From Actinomycetota bacterium (GTDB lineage Bacteria; Actinomycetota; Humimicrobiia; Humimicrobiales; Humimicrobiaceae): DNA of 5,207 nt. Of this stretch, positions 1 through 5,207 are shown one piece after another. Below the pieces are notes generated by a model. It saw only the letters and a program-made list of their open reading frames with translations. It searched no databases and was not told the origin of the DNA. The DNA lies in contig JAMCQQ010000272.1 of NCBI GenBank assembly GCA_023379515.1, positions 1-5,207 of the forward strand. Direction: 5' to 3'. Within the stretch, counting starts at the first letter, position 1, and every line of letters begins with the position of its first letter. A program made the position numbers and the translations under genes.

Positions 1-1
1 C

Positions 2-1087
2 AAACTTGCAATTAATGACCTGAGTTTTACTGTCAGGGAGGGCAATTTTTTTTCAATTCTTGGTCCGACAGGAGCCGGTAAATCTACAATTTTAAAAATG
101 ATTGCAGGAATTGAACCTGTGTCTTCAGGTAAAATATATTTCAATGACATAGTCGTCAACAACCTTCCTCCTCAGGAAAGAAATGTTTCCATGGCTTTTG
201 AAACATACAACCTTTATTCGCATTTTACGGTTTATGAAAATATTGCATTTCCGCTAAGGGCACCTAAATGGAAATTAAACCTTACACGCGATGAAGAACG
301 AAAACGGGTTACTGAAATTGCAAGTTTTTTGGGTATTGAAAAACTATTGGAAAGGAGGCCGCAGGCTTTAAGCGGTGGCCAGAAACAGAGAGTCTCTCTG
401 GCAAGGGCACTCGTAAGAAGGCCACAGGTGTATCTGCTTGATGAACCGATAGCGCATCTTGATGCAAAGCTGAAATTTTCCACACAAACACTTTTAAGGG
501 AATTTGCAGTAAATTATGGCAGTACCATAATATATGTTACCCATGACTACCGTGAGGCTTTAGCTTTGTCAGATAATATGATGGTACTGAGAAAAGGCAA
601 GTTTGATCAAATTGGAACACCGGAAGAAATATATTACAGTCCGAAGGTTGATTTTGTAGGCAGACTTGTTGGCGAGCCTCCAATGAATATGATAGACGGT
701 GAGCTGATTGAACAGAATGGAAAAATATTCTTTAAGAGCGGAAATTTATTCATGCTGCCGCTTGATAAAAAACTGGCAGAATCAGCCCAAAAAAATTCGT
801 TTAAAGCAGATGGAAAAACAAATACAAGGCTTGGCATCAGATGTGAGGATGTCAAGCTGAGTATTGAAAAAGCATCTGAAAATTCTTTTCAATTACCGGT
901 TTACGTGGTTGTGCATGAAGCTGAAAGTTCTGTAATCACTTTCGAGCTGGAAAATACATTCATGCATGCAAGAACATCGGAAAGCGAGGCATTCAGAAAC
1001 TTGAAAGGTTCAGATATGGTCTGGCTTGATTTCAATTCTGAAAAAATAATTTTCTATGTAAAAACTATGGAAATATCCAAATCATAG
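2..1087 (+). CDS. Sugar ABC importer ATP-binding protein (MalK/UgpC family), 5'-truncated
   Basis: This is the cytoplasmic ATPase of a CUT1-type carbohydrate importer. The frame is open to the left edge, so the first ATG at 98 is internal: the Walker A motif GPTGAGKST (nt 62-88) lies upstream of it. In visible-residue numbering (K1 at nt 2) the order is Walker A 21-29, Q-loop region with AFE (E67), signature LSGGQ 123-127, Walker B LLDEP with D147 and E148, D-loop AHLD 151-154, and switch histidine H181 in VTHD. After the PPMN motif comes a C-terminal TOBE/OB-fold regulatory region (about 230-361), as in MalK. Visible length is 361 residues and only about 20-25 N-terminal residues should be missing. 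The Q-loop glutamine of MalK is a glutamate here. The next gene is a second ATPase 11 bases downstream, so the two probably form a heterodimer. Family assignment is firm; the substrate is unknown. Confidence 0.95.
   Translation, partial: KLAINDLSFTVREGNFFSILGPTGAGKSTILKMIAGIEPVSSGKIYFNDIVVNNLPPQERNVSMAFETYNLYSHFTVYENIAFPLRAPKWKLNLTRDEERKRVTEIASFLGIEKLLERRPQALSGGQKQRVSLARALVRRPQVYLLDEPIAHLDAKLKFSTQTLLREFAVNYGSTIIYVTHDYREALALSDNMMVLRKGKFDQIGTPEEIYYSPKVDFVGRLVGEPPMNMIDGELIEQNGKIFFKSGNLFMLPLDKKLAESAQKNSFKADGKTNTRLGIRCEDVKLSIEKASENSFQLPVYVVVHEAESSVITFELENTFMHARTSESEAFRNLKGSDMVWLDFNSEKIIFYVKTMEISKS
230..255 (+). repeat. Direct repeat, copy 1 (within first ATPase gene)
   Basis: This 26-base stretch is identical to positions 1375-1400 in the second ATPase gene. 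It encodes V-Y-E-N-I-A-F-P plus two bases of the next codon, just after the Q-loop, in the same codon phase in both genes. All eight third-codon positions match, although the flanking sequence is clearly diverged. Confidence 0.9.
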
Positions 1088-1089
1088 GT

Positions 1090-1096
1090 GAGGTGA
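1090..1096 (+). promoter_or_regulatory. Shine-Dalgarno site that decides the start of the second ATPase
   Basis: GAGGTGA matches the anti-Shine-Dalgarno end of 16S rRNA over seven bases and lies just ahead of ATG 1099. A GTG at 1093 is also in frame but lies inside this site and has no properly spaced site of its own. ATG 1099 is therefore preferred, and it gives the MSRV start that lines up with the MASV start of MalK. Confidence 0.75.
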
Positions 1097-1098
1097 AA

Positions 1099-2202
1099 AT
1101 GAGTAGAGTTGACTGTAATAATATATGGAAAATTTACACCGGAAATGTAATCGGTGTTAAGGACCTTACTTTTACCTGCAACAATGAAGAATTTCTGGCA
1201 ATACTCGGTCCTTCAGGCGGCGGTAAGAGTTCCACTCTGAGAATGCTGGCAGGGCTTGAGGAAATCAGTAAGGGTGAGGTAATGTTTGACGGCAATTTGG
1301 TAAATCAGATGGGGCCAGCTGAGCGAAATATTGCATTGGCTTTTGAGTCTTATGCTCTTTATTACAGGATGAATGTTTATGAAAATATTGCATTTCCGCT
1401 GCGGGCAAGAGGAATGAAGAATGCCGATGTTGATAAAAATGTAAAAGATATGGCAGATGCTCTTAACCTGACAGCAATACTGAAGAAAAAACCTGCAGAA
1501 CTCGCAGGCGGCCATCAACAGAGGGTTTCTCTTGCAAGAGCCTTGATAAGAAAGCCTAATTTGACACTTCTTGATGAGCCCTTGTCCCATATGGATCAAC
1601 GAATCAGGGCAGAAATCAGGGCTCAGATAAGAAGAATTCATGAGGAATTCGGAAATACTACAATTTACGTAACACATGATCAAGCTGAAGCAATTTCGCT
1701 TTGTGACAGGATATTAATACTTTATAACGCTGAGAAGCAGCAGATAGGTACTGTTGATGAAATATATAACAAACCTGTAAACAAATTTGTTGCTTTTTTC
1801 GTTGGACAGCCAGGCATGAATTTTATAAAGGGCATAATTGAAGCACAGAACAAGATATATATTAATTCCGGCGACGGTAAAAAAGTTGTTAATTTTAATG
1901 GAGAAGTTGATTCAAAATATATGGGGACAGAAGTTCTAATTGGGGTAAGACCGCAGCAGATAAAGGTAACAGTTGATAAGGGAACTGCATCAGTGATTGC
2001 AGGAGAGGTTAAAATCGTGGAATTTCAGGGTGACAATAATGTGCTGACCGCTGAAATTGGTGACAGTAACAAAACAAACATACAGATTGTTATTCCTGCT
2101 GGCGGAATAAAATTTAAGCGTGGAGACAGGTGTTGGCTTGAATTTGATCCAAATTTTGTCCATCTTTTTGATAATGATGAAAAATCAATTATTAAAAGAT
2201 AA
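1099..2202 (+). CDS. Sugar ABC importer ATP-binding protein (MalK/UgpC family), second paralogue
   Basis: This is a complete second importer ATPase of 367 residues (369 if GTG 1093 is used), a usual length for MalK/UgpC proteins. Numbering from M1 at 1099, the order is Walker A GPSGGGKSS 37-45, Q-loop region AFE with E83, signature LAGGH 135-139, Walker B LLDEP with D159 and E160, D-loop SHMD 163-166, switch H193 in VTHD, then the PGMN motif and a TOBE/OB-fold domain (about 235-367). Two positions depart from the textbook: glutamate replaces the Q-loop glutamine, and the signature reads LAGGH in place of LSGGQ. It follows the first ATPase by 11 bases, so the two are almost certainly co-translated. 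Two-ATPase CUT1 systems are known, for example the rhizobial glycerol importer GlpS/GlpT; a similar heterodimer is inferred here. Permease and binding-protein genes are not in the window. Confidence 0.95.
   Translation: MSRVDCNNIWKIYTGNVIGVKDLTFTCNNEEFLAILGPSGGGKSSTLRMLAGLEEISKGEVMFDGNLVNQMGPAERNIALAFESYALYYRMNVYENIAFPLRARGMKNADVDKNVKDMADALNLTAILKKKPAELAGGHQQRVSLARALIRKPNLTLLDEPLSHMDQRIRAEIRAQIRRIHEEFGNTTIYVTHDQAEAISLCDRILILYNAEKQQIGTVDEIYNKPVNKFVAFFVGQPGMNFIKGIIEAQNKIYINSGDGKKVVNFNGEVDSKYMGTEVLIGVRPQQIKVTVDKGTASVIAGEVKIVEFQGDNNVLTAEIGDSNKTNIQIVIPAGGIKFKRGDRCWLEFDPNFVHLFDNDEKSIIKR
1375..1400 (+). repeat. Direct repeat, copy 2 (within second ATPase gene)
   Basis: Identical over 26 bases to positions 230-255, 1145 bases upstream, in the same codon phase. 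Recombination between the copies would delete 1145 bases and leave an in-frame chimeric ATPase. Confidence 0.9.
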
Positions 2203-2215
2203 TAATGCAGTCCCA

Positions 2216-2295
2216 ATGAAATTACCATGTTTTTTATATTTTTAGGAATGATTGAACTCATCAAAAAGTGAATTCGGAAACAATGTTAATTTCAT
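2216..2295. repeat. Widely spaced 9-base inverted repeat
   Basis: ATGAAATTA at 2216-2224 is the exact reverse complement of TAATTTCAT at 2287-2295, with 62 bases between the arms. Wide half-sites like these can bind a looping regulator, but in AT-rich DNA such a match may be chance. No known regulator site is recognised. Confidence 0.3.
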
Positions 2296-2327
2296 ATTTC
2301 TTATTTGTAAAATAAATCAAAAAATAT

Positions 2328-2334
2328 AGGGGAG
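2328..2334 (+). promoter_or_regulatory. Shine-Dalgarno site of the SDR gene, oddly close to the TTG start
   Basis: AGGGGAG is a good purine-rich site. The only conventional in-frame start before the nucleotide-binding motif is TTG 2336, just one base away, because an in-frame TAG at 2327-2329 blocks anything earlier. The normal spacing of about seven bases would instead fall on an ATA codon at 2342. The exact start is therefore unsettled. Confidence 0.6.
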
Positions 2335-2335
2335 A

Positions 2336-3124
2336 TTGGTTATAAGGAAAGAAGCAAAAAATATTTTATCCTTATTTAAACTTGATGGTGAAAAAGCAAT
2401 AGTAACCGGAGCGGGCCGCGGGTTTGGACGTGAAATTTCATTGGGACTGGCAGAAGCCGGTGCCGATGTGGCAGTGATAGATCTGCTGATTGATGAAAGT
2501 AAGGAGACTGCTGCAATGGTTGAAAAGCTTGGAAGAAAGTCAATAGCGCTCCAAGGAGATGTAAGCAAAGAAGCAGATGTCCGGAGAATGGTAAAAGAAG
2601 TTGTGCTCGAGTTTGGCAGGATAGATATACTTGTTTGCAATGCAGGTATTGTGAGCTGGGTGGCTGCTGAAGAAATGGAATTTTCGACATGGAAGAAACT
2701 CATGGACGTGAATTTAAATGGGGTCTTTTTATGCTGTAAATGGGCCGGCAAGGAAATGATAAAGCAGAAAAAAGGGAGCATTATAAATATTTCTTCCATG
2801 TCTGCTTATATCGTCAATGTCCCGCAGAAACAATGCCATTACAATACCTCAAAAGCCGCTGTTGTCCATCTGACAAAGTCACTTGCGGTTGAATGGGCCC
2901 CATACAATGTCAGAGTAAATGTATTATGTCCCGGGTATATAATGACACCTCTGCTTAAAGAAGCTGACCCTGAAATGCTTAAAAAATGGATTGATACAAG
3001 TGTTCAAAAAAGAATTCCGGACCCCTCAGAATTAAAGGGCATTATTGTATTCCTGGCATCCAGGGCATCTGCCTATTTTACAGGAAGTTCTATAATTGCT
3101 GATGGAGGGTATTCTTTATGGTAA
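2336..3124 (+). CDS. Short-chain dehydrogenase/reductase, sugar or polyol dehydrogenase-like
   Basis: This is a classical SDR of 262 residues (usual range about 250-270), a cytoplasmic NAD(P)(H) oxidoreductase that interconverts an alcohol and a carbonyl. In order it shows the Rossmann glycine motif TGAGRGFG at 24-31, an acidic D49 at the end of strand 2, GDVS with D75, NAG 102-104, N126, the catalytic serine region NISSMS (S154 likely), Y169-x-x-x-K173 in YNTSK, PGYIMTP from 199, and FTGSS...DGGY at the C-terminus. D49 favours NAD(H) over NADP(H). The stretch IVNVPQKQCHYNTSKAAVVH resembles sorbose, mannitol and arabinitol dehydrogenase-type SDRs, although FabG-like and gluconate 5-dehydrogenase-like roles cannot be excluded. 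The start is TTG 2336 or possibly a rare codon a few bases later; the family fold begins near residue 13 (LFKLDG). The isomerase gene follows 43 bases downstream, suggesting action on the same sugar or its polyol. Confidence 0.9.
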   Translation: MVIRKEAKNILSLFKLDGEKAIVTGAGRGFGREISLGLAEAGADVAVIDLLIDESKETAAMVEKLGRKSIALQGDVSKEADVRRMVKEVVLEFGRIDILVCNAGIVSWVAAEEMEFSTWKKLMDVNLNGVFLCCKWAGKEMIKQKKGSIINISSMSAYIVNVPQKQCHYNTSKAAVVHLTKSLAVEWAPYNVRVNVLCPGYIMTPLLKEADPEMLKKWIDTSVQKRIPDPSELKGIIVFLASRASAYFTGSSIIADGGYSLW

Positions 3125-3155
3125 TAAGAAAAATTATTAATTTGTAATTTATATT

Positions 3156-3163
3156 AAAGGAGG
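3156..3163 (+). promoter_or_regulatory. Shine-Dalgarno site supporting a GTG start for the isomerase
   Basis: AAAGGAGG ends four bases before GTG 3168. No in-frame ATG lies nearby, so this strong site fixes the GTG as the start of the isomerase-like gene. Confidence 0.8.
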
Positions 3164-3167
3164 AATT

Positions 3168-4514
3168 GTGAGTGCAAATTTTCCAAAACTAAAATTCGGT
3201 TTTGTTAATTTGACGCTTGATTTTCTCGAAGAAGAAGATCTGAGGGCTGCAACAGGTTTTGCCGCAAATGCTAAGGATTTTCTTAAAAAGGAAATGTCCG
3301 TGGATCTGGTTGAATCTGCACCATCAGTAAATTCCAGATCTATGTCAAATACTGCATGGAAACTTTTCAAGGCTGAAAATGTGGATGCTGTTATTATCTA
3401 TAATGGTACTTTCAGCACAGGTGAAGTTACTGCTGAGATGGTCAGAAACCTTGAAGTACCTTACCTTATCTGGGGAATAGAGGAATTTGCAATAAAGAAG
3501 CATAACTTTACCGGATCCATGGTAGGTGTATTGCCCCAGGGAAGTATTTTCGCAAATTTTGACCGGAAATTCAGTTTTGTATATGGCAGTGATGTAAAAA
3601 GAACTTCCGTAAAAGAAAAAGTCAGGGTATTTGTGAGTGCTGTCAGAGCTATTTCATATTTGAAACAAGCCACAGTCGGCGTAATCGGAATGCGTCCTGA
3701 TGGTTTTGAGATTTCGGATTTTGATGAACTCTCAATTAAGAAAAAATTCGGCTCCACAATAACCAAGATATCCATGTCCTCTTTCATCAATATAATAAAG
3801 GGAATATCCGAAAAAGAAATTGATACAGATATGCAGACCCAGCAGAAGATATTCAATATAAGTAAGGATAATCTTGAAGAATCGCGAGGATTGTCAAAAG
3901 TATACCTGGCACTTAAGAAAGTAATCCGGGAAAGAAATCTTCAATCTTATGCCCCAGACTGTTGGCCCGAGCTGAGGGACCAAGATAAGACGCCGATTTG
4001 TCCGGCAAACGGCAGGATAAATACTGAAGGGATCATGGCTTCATGTGAATGTGATGTAAACGGATCTCTGACACTTATGATGGAATATTCAATAGCCCGG
4101 ACGACCCCATGGCTTGCAGATCTTGTAAATTATATTGAGATCAAAGATGCGATACTTTTTTGGCATTGCGGTAACGCACCTTATAATCTATCGGATAAAA
4201 AACCTGAGATTGAAAGAGCTTTTGGCGGGCTTTCGCAGACTGCCTCTTTACGGAGCGGAGTGGCTACAGTTGCCAGGATAAATTCCATCCGGGGAAAATA
4301 TACAATTCATGCCGGAGTTGGTAAAGTCATAGATAACAATGAATATATAAAGGGGAGCAATCTTACCATAAAAATGAATAATGGAAATATGAATTTCATA
4401 GAGTCACTCCTAAATAATGGCATACCTCATCACAACGGGATTGTCTATGGTGACTTAACGGCTGAAATCTTAGAATTTGGCAAACTTATGGATATACCGG
4501 TAATAATTACCTAA
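3168..4514 (+). CDS. L-fucose isomerase-like protein (FucI/AraA superfamily)
   Basis: This is a 448-residue cytoplasmic protein of the metal-dependent fucose/arabinose isomerase superfamily, which converts aldoses to ketoses through an enediol. It is shorter than E. coli FucI (591) and near the length of the compact FucI-like group. The N-terminal half (about 8-250) is the Rossmann-like substrate domain with VDAVIIYNGTFSTGE at 72-86. The C-terminal half has CWPELR 265-270, NGRINTEGIMASCECD 281-297 and FWHCGNAP 331-338. Compared with E. coli FucI from memory, ligands E337, D361 and H528 line up with E295 (in SCECD), D318 (in LAD) and H422 (in PHHNGIVYGD), so the protein is probably an active metalloenzyme. 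It sits between an SDR and an aldehyde dehydrogenase with gaps of 43 and 41 bases. The substrate is not determined: L-fucose, other deoxy sugars, pentoses and sulfoquinovose are all options within this superfamily. Confidence 0.88.
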   Translation: MSANFPKLKFGFVNLTLDFLEEEDLRAATGFAANAKDFLKKEMSVDLVESAPSVNSRSMSNTAWKLFKAENVDAVIIYNGTFSTGEVTAEMVRNLEVPYLIWGIEEFAIKKHNFTGSMVGVLPQGSIFANFDRKFSFVYGSDVKRTSVKEKVRVFVSAVRAISYLKQATVGVIGMRPDGFEISDFDELSIKKKFGSTITKISMSSFINIIKGISEKEIDTDMQTQQKIFNISKDNLEESRGLSKVYLALKKVIRERNLQSYAPDCWPELRDQDKTPICPANGRINTEGIMASCECDVNGSLTLMMEYSIARTTPWLADLVNYIEIKDAILFWHCGNAPYNLSDKKPEIERAFGGLSQTASLRSGVATVARINSIRGKYTIHAGVGKVIDNNEYIKGSNLTIKMNNGNMNFIESLLNNGIPHHNGIVYGDLTAEILEFGKLMDIPVIIT

Positions 4515-4533
4515 AATTTTAAAAGTCTTTATT

Positions 4534-4546
4534 TCTTATTATAAGA
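4534..4546. repeat. Small palindrome beside the aldehyde dehydrogenase ribosome-binding site
   Basis: TCTTAT-T-ATAAGA is a perfect 6-base inverted repeat with one central base. Its right arm overlaps the first two bases of the GAGGAGG ribosome-binding site at 4545-4551. It could be a weak operator half or a minor RNA fold; the stem is nearly all A/T, so neither is certain. Confidence 0.3.
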
Positions 4547-4555
4547 GGAGGCAAT

Positions 4556-5207
4556 ATGAAAAAAATAAAACTATTCATTAATAATCAATGGATTGAACCG
4601 GAAGGCGGTAAATATTTCATTTCCTATTGTCCTGCAACCGGTGAACCTCTTGCAGAACTTGCACTTGCTTCTGTCGGCGATGTCGATAAAGCTGTACAGG
4701 CAGCAAAGAAAGCTTTTCCTGAATGGTCAAAGATGGATGGCGATAAAAGAGCTGATCTGATGATGAAAGCTATGGAAATTTTCAAAATAAGAAAGCAGGA
4801 GTTTGCAGAGTGGGAAGCAAAAGATGTAGGGAAACCTCTTAATGAGACTGTCAATGTAGATCTGCCCTATACTTTCAGAGCAATGGAATATTTTTCAAAC
4901 CTGGGGAGGCAGATAAGAGGTAATGTCATCCCGCTACCGGGAAAGACTGCTTTTTGTTATGAGACCTATGAGCCTTTTGGTGTAGTTGGTTCAGTTATTC
5001 CATGGAATTTTCCTCTTCACATTGCTACAAGGACAATATGTCCTGCACTTTCAGCCGGTAACACGGTTGTCCTGAAAGCTTCTTCACTTGCTCCAATCAC
5101 TTGTTCGATGATGGGGGAGATCTTCCTGGAAGCAGGATTTCCTGCTGGTGCGTTAAATATTGTGTCAGGCTCAGGAAATATAACAGGTGAAGCAATATTA
5201 AGAAATG
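4556..5207 (+). CDS. NAD(P)-dependent aldehyde dehydrogenase, 3'-truncated
   Basis: The frame opens at ATG 4556 behind GAGGAGG (4545-4551, four bases away) and runs through the right edge, showing 217 of the roughly 480-500 residues usual for the family. The enzyme would oxidise an aldehyde to a carboxylate in the cytoplasm. Visible parts are the FINNQW start, FGVVGSVIPWNFPL with the oxyanion-hole asparagine N151, VVLK with K174 (equivalent to K192 of mammalian ALDH2), and the coenzyme loop GSGNITG 205-211. The catalytic cysteine and glutamate lie beyond the edge. At the position of ALDH2 E195, which contacts the adenosine ribose and favours NAD, this protein has S177 in KASSLAP, so NADP use is possible. 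Its place after a fucose isomerase-like gene would suit oxidation of lactaldehyde, a sulfolactaldehyde-like product or a sugar aldehyde; none is proven. Confidence 0.93.
   Translation, partial: MKKIKLFINNQWIEPEGGKYFISYCPATGEPLAELALASVGDVDKAVQAAKKAFPEWSKMDGDKRADLMMKAMEIFKIRKQEFAEWEAKDVGKPLNETVNVDLPYTFRAMEYFSNLGRQIRGNVIPLPGKTAFCYETYEPFGVVGSVIPWNFPLHIATRTICPALSAGNTVVLKASSLAPITCSMMGEIFLEAGFPAGALNIVSGSGNITGEAILRN

Larger units (their letters stand above)
2203..2335. other. AT-rich intergenic spacer between transport and enzyme genes
   Basis: This 133-base gap is the largest in the window and separates the two ATPases from the three enzyme genes. No GC-rich hairpin followed by a T-run is visible, so no intrinsic terminator is called after the ATPase. 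A TAAAAT at 2308-2313 could be a -10 element, but the bases 16-18 upstream match a -35 poorly, so a promoter is only possible. It also holds a 9-base inverted repeat (2216-2224 with 2287-2295) and a small AT palindrome, TTATTT-GTA-AAATAA, at 2301-2315. The spacing would allow a separate or internal promoter for the enzyme genes. Confidence 0.4.

Noticed and set aside
98..100. ATG at 98 as start of the first ATPase
   Set aside because: The reading frame is open to the left edge and the Walker A motif lies upstream at 62-88, so this ATG is an internal methionine.
1213..1683. Long open frame on the - strand (156 codons) inside the second ATPase gene
   Set aside because: It lies opposite a clearly coding gene, has no recognisable domain and no convincing ribosome-binding site. 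The same holds for the other antisense frames at 232-491, 634-855, 2025-2264, 2317-2799, 3149-3370, 3461-3856 and 4624-4854.
2231..2243. T-rich run after the second ATPase as an intrinsic terminator
   Set aside because: No stable GC-containing stem precedes it; only trivial three-base pairings are visible.
2252..2257. TTGAAC as a -35 promoter element
   Set aside because: No acceptable -10 hexamer lies 16-18 bases downstream; the sequence there reads CGGAAA.
3131..3150. Hairpin AAATTA/TAATTT after the SDR gene as a terminator
   Set aside because: The stem is six A/T pairs only, with no GC and no T-run, and a strong ribosome-binding site follows immediately. Read-through to the isomerase gene is more likely.
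3168..4514. Assigning the isomerase-like gene specifically as fucI or araA
   Set aside because: Length and substrate-region motifs differ from both, and no fucose or arabinose pathway genes are visible, so only the superfamily is supported.

Overview
The window carries part of a catabolic gene cluster. All five genes lie on the + strand and are closely packed. DNA is AT-rich (clearly below 45% GC by eye) and Shine-Dalgarno sequences are strong and purine-rich. GTG is used at the isomerase gene and probably TTG at the dehydrogenase gene. This suits a low-GC anaerobic bacterium such as a Clostridia-like Firmicute, a spirochaete or a thermotoga/atribacteria-type lineage. The sequence alone does not settle the taxon. 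There are no RNA genes, CRISPR arrays or insertion sequences.

Layout: (1) positions 2-1087 are the C-terminal 361 residues of a MalK/UgpC-type ABC importer ATPase, cut at the left edge. (2) Positions 1099-2202 are a second, complete ATPase of the same type that starts 11 bases after the first gene stops. (3) A 133-base AT-rich spacer follows, the only sizeable non-coding stretch. (4) Positions 2336-3124 are a short-chain dehydrogenase/reductase resembling polyol and sugar dehydrogenases. (5) Positions 3168-4514 are an L-fucose isomerase-like protein that keeps the three metal ligands of FucI. (6) Positions 4556-5207 are the first 217 residues of an NAD(P)-dependent aldehyde dehydrogenase, cut at the right edge.

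Read together, the genes describe uptake and breakdown of a sugar, polyol or sugar derivative. A CUT1-type ABC importer, whose permeases and binding protein must lie outside the window, appears to be powered by two different ATPases. The isomerase, SDR and aldehyde dehydrogenase could then interconvert aldose, ketose and polyol and oxidise an aldehyde product. The substrate cannot be named from this window: deoxyhexoses, pentitols and sulfo-sugars are all compatible. No kinase or aldolase is visible.

The points most worth a second look are the paired ATPases, which both lack the Q-loop glutamine and differ in their signature motif; a 26-base identical stretch shared by the two ATPase genes; the mismatch between Shine-Dalgarno and start codon at the SDR gene; and the unassigned isomerase-SDR-ALDH combination.
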